Source of the DNA: EB88 sp965199135
Lineage (GTDB): Bacteria > Acidobacteriota > Terriglobia > Terriglobales > Acidobacteriaceae
Length of the DNA stretch: 64,000 bases
NCBI GenBank assembly: GCA_965199135.1
Contig: OZ240685.1
Span: 3,472,001 to 3,536,000 of the forward strand
Direction: 5' to 3'
Shown here in pieces: positions 17,864-26,760 of the stretch. The position numbers and the translations under genes were made by a program. A model generated the notes under the pieces. That model was not told where the DNA came from, made no database searches, and saw only the letters and a list, made by a program, of their open reading frames with translations. Every line of letters begins with the position of its first letter. Position 1 is the first letter of the stretch.

Positions 17864-18460
17864 CTAGGCGGGCAGTGCGTCAGCTACCGGGGCATGCGCC
17901 AGCGAGTTTGCCAGCGAGCAGAGTGCCAGGCGGAACGTGTCGCTCACGTTCTGTGCCGTCCAGCCCTGTGCTTCCGGACCTGCAGCCTCGCGCAGCAGCC
18001 CTGCAGCGGCTTCATTGCCCTGCCCCAGCACAGCCCTCTGCACAAAGATCGCCCGTTGCTCGACCGGGAGGCGGTCCAGCCACTCACGAAGGCCCTGCCG
18101 AAGCTCCGGCTTGCCCTGTTGTTCCAGCCATTGCCGAAGCTGTGTCGGCGTGATGCCGGCAGCGGAAAGATCATCGTCCTGGATACATGGATCGTGCAGA
18201 TCACGTGTGGCATGGCTCTGTGAGAAGGCATCCGGCTGCACGGCAACGATCCGCGACAGGGCCCCACGCACGACGCACGCACGCGCCTGTTCCCGTGCAG
18301 CCTCTGGATTCAGGCAGGGATCGATCTCCATCGTCGCAACGGAACTCTCGATCAACTCGAGCGCTTCCGTCTCGTCCCCCACCAGGAGACAGGCCAGCTG
18401 GAAAAGCTCCAGCGCCATGCCCTGCACCGCTCCTGCGTCACCGCATCCACCACTTGCCAT
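17864..18460 (-). CDS. Degenerate ECF sigma-like protein
   Basis: A 198-residue protein. The N-terminal part (LFQLACLLVGDETEALELIESS) resembles sigma-70 region 2 of ECF factors, and the C-terminal part (WLDRLPVEQRAIFVQRAVLG, about 120-140) resembles region 4. The helix-turn-helix stretch is eroded, so it may not bind promoters; it could be a regulator or a relic. GAGAGGTG precedes the ATG by five bases. It lies 108 bp upstream of the TolC gene on the same strand and could control or be transcribed with the efflux pair. The family assignment is tentative. Confidence 0.5.
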   Translation of the reverse strand: MASGGCGDAGAVQGMALELFQLACLLVGDETEALELIESSVATMEIDPCLNPEAAREQARACVVRGALSRIVAVQPDAFSQSHATRDLHDPCIQDDDLSAAGITPTQLRQWLEQQGKPELRQGLREWLDRLPVEQRAIFVQRAVLGQGNEAAAGLLREAAGPEAQGWTAQNVSDTFRLALCSLANSLAHAPVADALPA

Positions 18461-18681
18461 CGGCTCACCTCTCGGGCCTGCGCCCGTCTCTTCATCTTCC
18501 GCCCGGCTCCTTCAGCGGTCAACTGGGACCGTTCCGCGCATTAGGCCGACAGACCGAGCCCGGCAGGGTACCCGGCCCGGTAACTCAGCTGACACTCAGA
18601 CAAAATCTCCCTTTCATCAATGCGTCCGTTCCTCCATATAGCATTGGGAATCGCGCGCGTGCCCTGGGAAAGCAGCAACTT

Positions 18682-20913
18682 ATGAATGACGAACAACGCA
18701 ACCTCTTCATCTCTCGCGACAGCTCCTGGTTGAACTTCAACCGGCGGGTGCTCGAAGAAGCCCGTGACAGGAGCAATCCCCTGCTCGAGCGGGTGAAGTT
18801 TCTGGCCATCACCGCCTCCAATCTCGACGAGTTCATCGAAGTTCGGATCGCCGGCATGCTCCAGCGCATCGAGGAGGGCCTCGGGGAACCAGGCCCCGAC
18901 GGCATGACCGCCCAGGACCTGCTCGACCAGATCACACTCGACACCCACGACTTTGTCTCCGAACAGTACAGCTGCTGGAACAACGAGCTCCACCCCGCTC
19001 TCTGCAAGGAAGGGATCCGCATCCTCGCCTGGGCCGAGCTCAGTGATGCCGCCAAGAAGGCAGCGACCGAGCTTTACCAGCGGGACGTCGATCCCCTGCT
19101 CACCCCGATCACCATTGACCCGCGCCACCCCTTTCCACGTGTGCTGAACAAGGCCCTCTGCGTCGCGCTGCTGCTTCGCCGCAAGCGCAAGGGCGCCAAC
19201 GCAGCCGTGCTCGGCGTGGTGACTGTTCCCCGCGCGCTGCCCCGCTTTGTCCGGCTGCCCCAGTCCGCCGACAGCAAGACCGAGGACTTCCTCTTCCTCC
19301 ACGACCTCATCGAGCACCAGGCCGCCGGCATGTACCGCGGCTACGAGATCGTCTCAACAGCAGCCTTCCGCGTCACCCGCAACTCCAACCTCTACTTCGA
19401 GGAAGAAGAAGCCCGCTCCCTGCTTGAGGCCGTCCGCTCGGAGCTCCACAACCGGCGCAAGGGCGATGCCGTGCGGCTCGAGATCGAGCAGGATGCTCAT
19501 CCCGAGATCATCGAGCGCCTGCGCTCCAACTTCGAGCTCGACGAGACCCAGGTCTATCGCACGGACGGTCCCGTCAACCTCTCCCGCCTGATGACGCTCT
19601 ACGGCGAGCTCCACCGGCCGGACCTGAAGTACGCGCCATTTACCGGCCGCGAACTCCGCCTCCATCGCAAGTCGACCGACCTCTTCGACGAGCTGCGGCA
19701 CCATGACATCCTGCTCCACCACCCCTACGACTCCTACGACGCAGTGGTTGGCTTCATCGAAGCCGCGGCCGCCGATCCGGGCGTCATCTCGATGAAGCAG
19801 ACGCTCTACCGCACCAGCGATGACTCGCCCATCTTCCGGGCCCTCACCGAGGCCGCCCAGACCAAGGAGGTCACGGTCGTCGTCGAGCTCACCGCCCGCT
19901 TCGACGAAGCCTCGAACATTCGTTGGGCGCGCAACCTCGAGGACGCCGGCGTCCAGGTCTTCCATGGCATCGTCGGCCTCAAGACCCACTGCAAGCTCGC
20001 GCTCGTCGTTCGCCGGGATGCCGATGGCGAGATGCGGCGCTACGCCCACCTTGGCACCGGCAACTACAACCCGGTCACCTCGCGCTTCTACACCGACATC
20101 AGCCTGCTCACCTCGGACCCGGCGATTACCGCCAGCGTCCACTCGGTGTTCAACTACCTCACGGCACACTCCGAGTCCGACGACTACGCCCCGCTGCTGG
20201 TCGCGCCGATGACCCTCGCCCAGGGCACCATCCGCCTGATCCAGCGCGAGACCGAGCATGCCCTGGCCGGCCGACCGGCGCGCATCGTCGCCAAAATGAA
20301 CTCGCTGCTCGAACTGAGCGTCATTGAAGCCCTCTATGCGGCCTCCGAGGCCGGGGTCGAGATCGACCTGATCATTCGCGGCATCTGCTCCCTTCGCCCA
20401 GGCCTGCCCGGCATCAGCGAACGTATCCGGGTCCGCTCCGTGGTCGGGCGCTTCCTGGAGCATTCCCGCATCTTCTACTTCAGCAACGCAGGCGACGAGG
20501 AGATCTACTGCGGCTCGGTAGACTGGATGCCGCGCAACCTCTTCGAGCGCTGCGAAGTAGCCTTCCCCATCAAGGACCCGGCGCTGCGCAACCGCATCCG
20601 AACCGAGATCCTCGATGCCTACCTGGCAGACACCGAAAAGACCCGTCTGCTCCGGCCGGACGGCAGCTACGGCAAGCTCAGCGACACCGAAGAGGCCAAA
20701 AAGCACCCGGCCTTCAACGTGCAGCAGTTCCTGATGAATGTTGCTGAAGGCAAGGTCTCGATCGACGCCATCCCGCTTGAAAACCTGGAAATGCTGACCT
20801 CCACCAGCGACAAGCTGGAGGTGCGGGAAGACCTCAGCGCCGCAACCACGGAGGCGAAAGTGGTGGGCGTCCGGAAGAGCCGCCGCCGCAAGCTGCTCAA
20901 GGGAGACGCCTGA
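18682..20913 (+). CDS. ppk1: Polyphosphate kinase 1
   Basis: Reversibly transfers the gamma phosphate of ATP to polyphosphate. From the ATG at 18682 the product has 743 residues, somewhat longer than the usual 690. The start is placed at MNDEQRNLFISRDSSWLNFN, the conserved PPK1 N-terminus; the frame is open upstream to 18187 but that part is antisense to the sigma-like gene. Motifs seen: NRRVLEEARD, SNLDEF, ARFDEASNI, the histidine region GLKTHCKLALV and HLGTGNYNPVTSRFYTD. The C-terminal 50 residues are charged and end in RKSRRRKLLKG. The 221 bp upstream contain no other gene that I see. Confidence 0.96.
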   Translation: MNDEQRNLFISRDSSWLNFNRRVLEEARDRSNPLLERVKFLAITASNLDEFIEVRIAGMLQRIEEGLGEPGPDGMTAQDLLDQITLDTHDFVSEQYSCWNNELHPALCKEGIRILAWAELSDAAKKAATELYQRDVDPLLTPITIDPRHPFPRVLNKALCVALLLRRKRKGANAAVLGVVTVPRALPRFVRLPQSADSKTEDFLFLHDLIEHQAAGMYRGYEIVSTAAFRVTRNSNLYFEEEEARSLLEAVRSELHNRRKGDAVRLEIEQDAHPEIIERLRSNFELDETQVYRTDGPVNLSRLMTLYGELHRPDLKYAPFTGRELRLHRKSTDLFDELRHHDILLHHPYDSYDAVVGFIEAAAADPGVISMKQTLYRTSDDSPIFRALTEAAQTKEVTVVVELTARFDEASNIRWARNLEDAGVQVFHGIVGLKTHCKLALVVRRDADGEMRRYAHLGTGNYNPVTSRFYTDISLLTSDPAITASVHSVFNYLTAHSESDDYAPLLVAPMTLAQGTIRLIQRETEHALAGRPARIVAKMNSLLELSVIEALYAASEAGVEIDLIIRGICSLRPGLPGISERIRVRSVVGRFLEHSRIFYFSNAGDEEIYCGSVDWMPRNLFERCEVAFPIKDPALRNRIRTEILDAYLADTEKTRLLRPDGSYGKLSDTEEAKKHPAFNVQQFLMNVAEGKVSIDAIPLENLEMLTSTSDKLEVREDLSAATTEAKVVGVRKSRRRKLLKGDA

Positions 20914-21017
20914 CAAAAGGCTCGCGCCGAACCCGCCTATGCTACCGTCAAGTCAGCCGTTTCCGCCTGACTCCGGCCGCCCATTCTGGCCCTTCCAAGG
21001 ACTTCTCCGCTCGAGCT

Positions 21018-21989
21018 ATGCATATTCTCGTAACCGGCGCTGCCGGCTTCCTGGGCTCTCACCTTGCAGACCGCCTCCTGGCAGACGGTCATTCCATCCT
21101 CGGCGTGGACAACCTCTCGACCGGAAGCACCCGCAACGTCGAGCACCTGGCCCGGGAGCCCCGCTTCCGCCTGGAGCACCACGACATCTGCAGGCCCTTT
21201 GATTTTGGGCCCGTCGACTACGTCTACAACTTCGCCTCACCGGCAAGCCCGGTCAATTACCATCAGCTCGGCATCGAGACTCTTGAGGTCGGATCGAGCG
21301 GCACCCGCAACGCGCTTGAGGTCGCGAAACGCTACGGAGCCGGCTTCCTCCACGCATCCACCTCGGAGTGCTACGGGGATCCTCACGTTCACCCGCAGAC
21401 CGAAGACTACTGGGGCAACGTCAACCCGGTCGGCCCACGCTCGGTCTACGACGAGGCCAAGCGCTTCTCCGAAGCACTGGTCACCGCCTACCAGCGCTAC
21501 TACGGGCTCAGGACCCACCTGGTGCGCATCTTCAACACCTATGGTCCACGCCTAGGCCGGGATGATGGTCGCGTCATCTCGAACCTCCTGGTGCAGGCGC
21601 TGCGTGGCGAACCCATGACCGTCTATGGCGACGGCCTCCAGACCCGCTCCTTTTGCTACGTCTCCGATGAGATCGAGGGCATCGTGGCCCTGGCGGCATC
21701 GGACGAGCACACCCCCGTGAACATCGGCAATCCGATCGAGTGGACCATTCTTGAATGTGCCGAGACGATCCGTCGGATCACTGGCTCGGCTTCCGAAATC
21801 GTCTTCCAGCCGCTGCCCCAGGATGATCCGCTCCAGCGTAGACCGGACATCACGAAAGCCCGGCGGCTGCTCGGCTGGGAGCCGAAGATCGACCTCGAAA
21901 CCGGCCTTCGTCTCTCGCTCGACTATTTCCGCGCTACCCTGCTCGGCGAACCCGAAGCCGCGGTGCCGGGATCCCCCGCCAGCTGCTAG
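21018..21989 (+). CDS. UDP-glucuronate decarboxylase-type epimerase
   Basis: A 323-residue short-chain NAD-dependent sugar-nucleotide enzyme, probably converting UDP-glucuronate to UDP-xylose. The Rossmann motif GAAGFLGSHL lies at residues 7-16, followed by the UXS-like FASPASPVNYH, the TSECYGDP loop and the catalytic YDEAKR. RIFNTYGPR and the C-terminal GWEPKIDLETGLRLSLDYF fit the same subfamily. The start is ATG without a strong Shine-Dalgarno. No polysaccharide genes adjoin it. Confidence 0.88.
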   Translation: MHILVTGAAGFLGSHLADRLLADGHSILGVDNLSTGSTRNVEHLAREPRFRLEHHDICRPFDFGPVDYVYNFASPASPVNYHQLGIETLEVGSSGTRNALEVAKRYGAGFLHASTSECYGDPHVHPQTEDYWGNVNPVGPRSVYDEAKRFSEALVTAYQRYYGLRTHLVRIFNTYGPRLGRDDGRVISNLLVQALRGEPMTVYGDGLQTRSFCYVSDEIEGIVALAASDEHTPVNIGNPIEWTILECAETIRRITGSASEIVFQPLPQDDPLQRRPDITKARRLLGWEPKIDLETGLRLSLDYFRATLLGEPEAAVPGSPASC

Positions 21990-21998
21990 CAGCGAAGC

Positions 21999-22652
21999 TC
22001 AGGCGGGCGTGAACTCAACCGTGAGCGCCCCTGGGTTGCCCGTGACGCGAACCCCTTCAAGCGTGCGGACAAGGTAGTCAGCATCCGGGAGCTGTTCTGC
22101 GGTATGCGAGAACAGGGTTCCAACGACCACACACCCGGCGGCCTTCCCGGCCGTGCAGCCCGCAGGGGCGTCCTCAAACACCAGGCACTCCGCCGGGTCG
22201 AACCCCAACAGCTTCGCACCACGCAGGTACGGTTCAGGGTGCGGCTTGCCATGGGCCACCATGTCTGCCGAGATGAACGCCTTCGGCGGCCTCAGCCCGG
22301 CATGCTCCATGCGCACTCGCGCCAGCCGCTCCGTCGCCGAGGTGCACACCGTCCAGCGCCCTTCGGGAAGGCTCGCGAGCAGCGCCTGGACCCCTGGCAG
22401 CACCTCGATACCCTCTTTGTCATCGATCTCGATCTGCTCGATAACCGCCAGTTCGGTCTCGTCATGGAGGTCAGGCCGCAGCAGCCGGATCGTCTCGATC
22501 GCCCGCTTGCCATGGGCGGTGAGGATCGCCTTTGCCCCGTCGACCCCGCGCATGTCTCCCCACTTGGCCCATGAGCGCTCCACCGACCCGAGACTCGAAA
22601 CCAGGATGCCGTCCATGTCGAACAAAATGCCCTGTACCGTCAGCTTGACCAC
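21999..22652 (-). CDS. HAD-family sugar-phosphate phosphatase
   Basis: A 217-residue haloacid dehalogenase-type hydrolase. Motif I is DMDGIL (about residues 12-17, nucleophile Asp12 and acid Asp14), motif II CTSATE, motif III lysine in AHGKPHPEPYL, and motif IV FEDAPAG. The helical cap after motif I puts it near glycerol-3-phosphatase, 2-deoxyglucose-6-phosphatase and YfbT-like enzymes. Start is GTG with AGGAG four to five bases upstream. It converges on the epimerase with a 9-bp gap. The natural substrate is unknown. Confidence 0.82.
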   Translation of the reverse strand: MVKLTVQGILFDMDGILVSSLGSVERSWAKWGDMRGVDGAKAILTAHGKRAIETIRLLRPDLHDETELAVIEQIEIDDKEGIEVLPGVQALLASLPEGRWTVCTSATERLARVRMEHAGLRPPKAFISADMVAHGKPHPEPYLRGAKLLGFDPAECLVFEDAPAGCTAGKAAGCVVVGTLFSHTAEQLPDADYLVRTLEGVRVTGNPGALTVEFTPA

Positions 22653-22748
22653 TGTGCTCCTTGCTTTCTTCGTACCCGCATGCCGGATCGCTCAGGCTGA
22701 CAAATGATGCGTTTCTGCTGCAGAGAGGATCCTGGGCCGCGAAGCCGA

Positions 22749-23975
22749 CTAGCTCAGCGTTGCGAAGTACTCCTTCATGCGCCGCGCACCTTCTTCGACT
22801 GCCTCATGCGACACCGCATACGACAACCGGATGTGCTCGTGCGTGCCAAACGCCTCGCCCGGCACGGCCACCACGCGGGCCTCATTGAGCAGCCGCTTCG
22901 AGAGCTCCATTGCCGTGGCCGGACCACCTGGCTTGCCAAGGTACTCCGAAACATTCGGGTAGACGTAGAACGCGCCCTCGGGCTTGGTGCAGGTGATCCC
23001 CGGGATCTCTGCCAGCCGCCCCAAGATCCGGTCGCGCAGCTTCACGTAGTCCGCCCGCATCTCGCGCACACATTCCTGCGAGGCCGACAGCGCTGCGGCG
23101 CTCGCCTTCTGCACAAAGGATGAGGCGTTCGAGGTCGACTGCGACTGCAGCTTGCTCATCGCCGCAATGATCGGCTTTGGCCCCAGCGCATAGCCCGCGC
23201 GCCAGCCCGTCATCGCGTAGGTCTTCGAGAGCGATCCGAGAACGATCAGGTGGTCCTTGATGGTCGTGTCGTCCTTGCCGAGCGAGGCACCCGAGACAAG
23301 CTCACCCTCGAACTGCAGGTAGATGTAGCACTCGTCGATCAGGAGGTAGATGCCGCGCTCAGCCGCCATGCGCACGATCCGGAACAGGTCGTCCTTCGCG
23401 ATTACGGACCCGGCCGGATTCGAGGGGGTGTTGAGCATGATCGCCTTGGTGCGTGGCGTGATCGCGGCCTCGATTGCATCCGCGGTGATGCGGAAGTTCT
23501 CCGACTCCTTTGTCTCGAGAAACACCGGCGTCGCGCCCGCGTACTGGATGATGTCCTTGTAGGACACCCAGAACGGCACCGGCACGATCACCTCGTCGCC
23601 GTGATCGATGAGCACCTGGATGACGTTGAAGATCGCGAGCTTGCCACCGGTTGTAAACACGGCCTCGTCCGGTGCGTACGCCGTCCCGAAGTCGGCAGCA
23701 TGGCGCTCCACGATCGCCCTTCGCACATCCGGAATGCCCGGCACCGCCGTGTACCGCGTGAAGTTGTTCTCGATCGCCTGGATCGCTGCATCCTTGATGT
23801 GGCGCGGCGTCGCGAAGTGCGGCTCGCCGGCTCCAAAGTCCACCAGGTCCACGCCCTCGCCGCGCAGCCGGGCTGCTTCGGCGGTGACAGCCATGGTCGC
23901 GGAGACCTCGATGCGGTTGATACGGTCAGAGAACAGCTTGTGGGCAGTGGCGGTGGCGGTTGCGCTCATGACCAT
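22749..23975 (-). CDS. Class I pyridoxal-phosphate aminotransferase, aspartate type
   Basis: A 408-residue aminotransferase of the AspC/AAT I-gamma type. Seen are DFGAGEPHFATP, the substrate/PLP loop YTAVPGIPDVRRAI, the asparagine in LNTPSNPAGSV, and the Schiff-base lysine in GSLSKTYAMTGWRAGY (about residue 248). The C-terminal arginine is in HIRLSYAVS. Likely reaction: aspartate plus 2-oxoglutarate; prephenate aminotransferase activity, common in this subgroup, is also possible. ATG at 23975 and the in-frame ATG two codons later (23969) are both possible starts. Confidence 0.9.
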   Translation of the reverse strand: MVMSATATATAHKLFSDRINRIEVSATMAVTAEAARLRGEGVDLVDFGAGEPHFATPRHIKDAAIQAIENNFTRYTAVPGIPDVRRAIVERHAADFGTAYAPDEAVFTTGGKLAIFNVIQVLIDHGDEVIVPVPFWVSYKDIIQYAGATPVFLETKESENFRITADAIEAAITPRTKAIMLNTPSNPAGSVIAKDDLFRIVRMAAERGIYLLIDECYIYLQFEGELVSGASLGKDDTTIKDHLIVLGSLSKTYAMTGWRAGYALGPKPIIAAMSKLQSQSTSNASSFVQKASAAALSASQECVREMRADYVKLRDRILGRLAEIPGITCTKPEGAFYVYPNVSEYLGKPGGPATAMELSKRLLNEARVVAVPGEAFGTHEHIRLSYAVSHEAVEEGARRMKEYFATLS

Positions 23976-24018
23976 AGTTTTTCAGATTTTTCCGCGGACG
24001 TGTGGATGATCTGCCCTC

Positions 24019-24057
24019 CTCGGCCCGGAACCTCGGCCCGGTAGCTCGGCCCGGTAC
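24019..24057. repeat. Three tandem 13-bp repeats before the trmJ-type gene
   Basis: Three adjoining copies of CTCGGCCCGG plus three variable bases (AAC, TAG, TAC) fill 24019-24031, 24032-24044 and 24045-24057. The last copy runs into TACACT, a -10-like hexamer six bases before the TTG start of the next gene. Confidence 0.9.
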
Positions 24058-24060
24058 ACT
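24055..24060 (+). promoter_or_regulatory. Candidate -10 box of the trmJ-type gene
   Basis: TACACT, six bases (AACCTC) before the TTG start at 24067, with no Shine-Dalgarno between. It overlaps the end of the third 13-bp tandem repeat. Confidence 0.35.
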
Positions 24061-24066
24061 AACCTC

Positions 24067-24921
24067 TTGTCCACCACGCCCCAGCCCGAAGACTCCGCCC
24101 CGCTTCGCACCCGCCCGCTCCACCAGCTCGCGGTGGTGCTCGTCTCTCCGCGGAACACGCTCAACATCGGCGCAGTGGCGCGCGCCATGAGCAACTTCGG
24201 CGCTGCAGATCTGCGTGTCGCCAACATCTTTTACAAGGACTTCCGCTCTGCTTCCTCGGCGGTCGGTCCCTCCGCGGCGCTACTTCGAACCGCGCGCGAC
24301 TACAACACCACGGCCGAAGCCGTCCGGGATGCGCACCTGGTTGTCGGCACCACCGGCGCCGTGGACCGCGTCTTTCTGCAACCGATCGAGCGGCTTGAGC
24401 GTGCGGCGGCCCGCATGCGCGAATCCCTCGACAAAGGGCAGCGCGTCGCCCTGCTCTTCGGCTCAGAAAAGTTTGGCCTCTCGAACGATGACATGAGCCG
24501 CTGCCAGCTGCTGCTGCGCATTCCGACGCGCGAAGAGCACCCCTCGATGAATCTCGGCCAGGCAGCCGCCCTGTGCCTCTACGAGCTCGCCCGGCTGGAC
24601 GCCCCCGCCGCCGCTGGCCCCATCCTCGCCCCTCCCGCGCTGCCGCCCTGGGAGCTTCCGCAGAACTTCCCCCGCATCGCCGAAGACGTCTCGGAACCGG
24701 CCCCGGCCGAAGCCATGGAGCGCATCACCGACCTGCTCGAACAGGCCCTGATCGAAAGCGCCTATCCCGGAATGGGCTCGCCGACCCGCTCCCGTCAGCT
24801 ACGCACCATGATCCGGCGCGCGCCACTTTCCGGGCGCGATGCTGGCCTCGTCACCGGCTTTCTGCGCCAGATGCTATGGAAGCTGCGCGGGGGCGGCACC
24901 CCGCCCGACCTCCGCGCATGA
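24067..24921 (+). CDS. TrmJ-type tRNA 2'-O-methyltransferase (SpoU family)
   Basis: A 284-residue SPOUT methyltransferase that most resembles TrmJ, which methylates the ribose at tRNA position 32. The trefoil-knot motifs are visible: VSPRNTLNIGAVARAMSNFG (motif 1), LLFGSEKFGLSNDD (motif 2) and EHPSMNLGQAAALCLYEL (motif 3). A C-terminal helical extension of about 90 residues is typical of TrmJ. The start is TTG at 24067; TACACT ends six bases before it and no Shine-Dalgarno is seen. An rRNA target cannot be ruled out. Confidence 0.85.
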   Translation: MSTTPQPEDSAPLRTRPLHQLAVVLVSPRNTLNIGAVARAMSNFGAADLRVANIFYKDFRSASSAVGPSAALLRTARDYNTTAEAVRDAHLVVGTTGAVDRVFLQPIERLERAAARMRESLDKGQRVALLFGSEKFGLSNDDMSRCQLLLRIPTREEHPSMNLGQAAALCLYELARLDAPAAAGPILAPPALPPWELPQNFPRIAEDVSEPAPAEAMERITDLLEQALIESAYPGMGSPTRSRQLRTMIRRAPLSGRDAGLVTGFLRQMLWKLRGGGTPPDLRA

Positions 24922-24995
24922 GTCCCCACCGGCAGTCCAGCCCTGACAAGAGCGTGGTACACAATGGGAACAACTCCCGGCAGATGAGGAACTGA

Positions 24996-26231
24996 TTGAG
25001 CCTGCTCCTGATCCAGATCACCGTGGTTCTGCTTGTGACACTTGGCTGCGGCATCATCGCACTCAGGCTGGGCCAGGCACGGGTGATTGGAGAGATCATC
25101 GGGGGCATCCTGCTCGGTCCCTCCGTGCTGGGTCGGATCTCTCCCGGCATCGGAGCGCACCTCTTCCCGGCGGCGTCGCTCGGCGCCCTGGAACAGCTCT
25201 CCACCATCGGTCTCGTGCTCTTCCTCTTCACTGTCGGCATGGAGCTCGACGACTCGCAGCTTCGCCGGCAGCGGTTCACCGCGCTCGCGGCCAGCGGCAC
25301 CAGCATCCTCATTCCCTTCCTGTCGGCTGTGCTGCTGGCGCACTCCCTGCGCACGCGCTTTGCGCCGCACGGGATCGGCAGCGTTCCATTCACGATGTTC
25401 CTGGGCATCAGCATGAGCATCACGGCGTTCCCGGTGCTCGCGCGCATCCTCGAAGAGCGGGGGCTGATGAACACGCCGCTCGGCACCACCGCGATCCTGT
25501 GCGCCGCCGTGGATGACGTCGTCGCGTGGCTGCTGCTCGCCGTTGCCCTGACCCTGGTGGACACCCACGGCACAGCCGGTACGCTGCTGCTCCATTTCGG
25601 CATGCTCGCCGCGTACATTCTGTTCATGCTGGGCGTGGTTCGCCCGCTGGCGACAAGGGTCGTCAAGCGGCGCAACAATCCCGAGCTTGGCCTTGGACTC
25701 CTTGGACTCACCGTGGCCGGTGCGTTTGCGTCCGCAGCAGCCACCGAGTGGGCCGGCGTGCACCCGCTCTTCGGCGCCTTCATCGCGGGCGTCTGCTTTC
25801 CACGCGTCCAGCCCTGGCAGCATGCCATTCGGGGTCGCCTCGAGATGATCACCTCGGTGCTGCTCCTGCCCCTGTTCTTCGCCCTCACCGGCCTGCGCAC
25901 CCGGCTGGACCTCCTCGACAACAGCACCACCTGGCTCTGGGCCGGCATCGTGCTGCTCGGCGCCGTCGGAGGCAAAGTGGGAGGCGCCGCCCTTGCAGCG
26001 CGCTGGTCCGGGCAAAGCTGGCGAGCCGCTGCTACCCTGGGAGCGCTGCTGAACACCCGTGGACTGGTCGAGCTGGTCGTCCTGAACATCGCCTACAACG
26101 TGGGCGCGTTCTCGCCGACCCTGTTCACCATGCTCGTCGTCATGGCGCTCGTCACCACCATGTGCACCACGCCCCTGCTCAACTTCCTGAAGGTACAGGG
26201 AACCGAAACCGGGCAGCCGGCTGAAGCCTAG
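24996..26231 (+). CDS. CPA2-family cation:proton antiporter
   Basis: A 411-residue inner-membrane exchanger with about 12 membrane helices and no C-terminal TrkA-N domain. Family marks are GEIIGGILLGPSVLGR (about 31-46), LVLFLFTVGMELD and the paired acidic residues of the transport site in CAAVDDVVAW (about 168-177), followed by HPLFGAFIAG. The start is TTG with GAGGA six bases upstream. It probably exchanges Na+ or K+ for H+. Its last four bases overlap the end of the convergent coaD. Confidence 0.9.
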   Translation: MSLLLIQITVVLLVTLGCGIIALRLGQARVIGEIIGGILLGPSVLGRISPGIGAHLFPAASLGALEQLSTIGLVLFLFTVGMELDDSQLRRQRFTALAASGTSILIPFLSAVLLAHSLRTRFAPHGIGSVPFTMFLGISMSITAFPVLARILEERGLMNTPLGTTAILCAAVDDVVAWLLLAVALTLVDTHGTAGTLLLHFGMLAAYILFMLGVVRPLATRVVKRRNNPELGLGLLGLTVAGAFASAAATEWAGVHPLFGAFIAGVCFPRVQPWQHAIRGRLEMITSVLLLPLFFALTGLRTRLDLLDNSTTWLWAGIVLLGAVGGKVGGAALAARWSGQSWRAAATLGALLNTRGLVELVVLNIAYNVGAFSPTLFTMLVVMALVTTMCTTPLLNFLKVQGTETGQPAEA

Positions 26232-26728
26232 GCGGGCGAGTTGCTCATCGCTGCGCGCCGCTGCAGCCGGTCGATCACCAGCTGTGGAACCAGGCCGTCC
26301 ACCGACCCACCCACGCGAAAGACTTCCTTCACCAGGCGTGAACTTACATAGGAGTACTTCGCGTCCGGCATCAGGAAGATCGTCTCGACCTCGGGATTGA
26401 GGCGCCGGTTCATATGCGCCATCTGCAACTCGTACTCATAGTCGGAGATCGCGCGGATGCCACGCAGCACGGCATGGGCATGTTGCTCCCGTGCGAAGTC
26501 CACCAGCAGACCCTCGAAGGTGGCAACCTCGACATTCTGGAAGCCGCGTGTCCCCTCGCTGAGCATCTCGACGCGCTCCGCCACCGAAAACAGCGGATTC
26601 TTCGATGAATTGCGTAGAACCGCAACGATCAAGCGATCAAAAAGCTTTGCTCCGCGCGCGACCAGGTCCAGGTGACCGTTGGTGACGGGATCAAAGGAGC
26701 CGGGATAAATCGCGGTTACGGTGTGCAC
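26228..26728 (-). CDS. coaD: Phosphopantetheine adenylyltransferase
   Basis: Penultimate step of coenzyme A synthesis: ATP plus 4'-phosphopantetheine to dephospho-CoA. 166 residues. The nucleotidyltransferase motif YPGSFDPVTNGHLDL lies at residues 8-22, and RGIRAISDYEYE and KYSYVSSRLVKEV complete the active site. The GTG at 26728 gives the standard N-terminus; the frame is open to 26824 but that part overlaps the YihY gene and has no family resemblance. It is 32 bp downstream of the YihY gene and may share its transcript. Confidence 0.95.
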   Translation of the reverse strand: MHTVTAIYPGSFDPVTNGHLDLVARGAKLFDRLIVAVLRNSSKNPLFSVAERVEMLSEGTRGFQNVEVATFEGLLVDFAREQHAHAVLRGIRAISDYEYELQMAHMNRRLNPEVETIFLMPDAKYSYVSSRLVKEVFRVGGSVDGLVPQLVIDRLQRRAAMSNSPA

Positions 26729-26760
26729 GGCGCTTTGAGTGTAGCAGGCACCCCCTGGGA

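Noticed and set aside
19354..20916. Minus-strand frame of 520 codons opposite ppk1
   Set aside because: Third-position mirror of ppk1; valine/aspartate/glycine-rich composition without motifs.
24795..26089. Two minus-strand frames opposite the antiporter
   Set aside because: Antisense to a membrane protein; the highly hydrophilic product is the expected mirror of hydrophobic codons.
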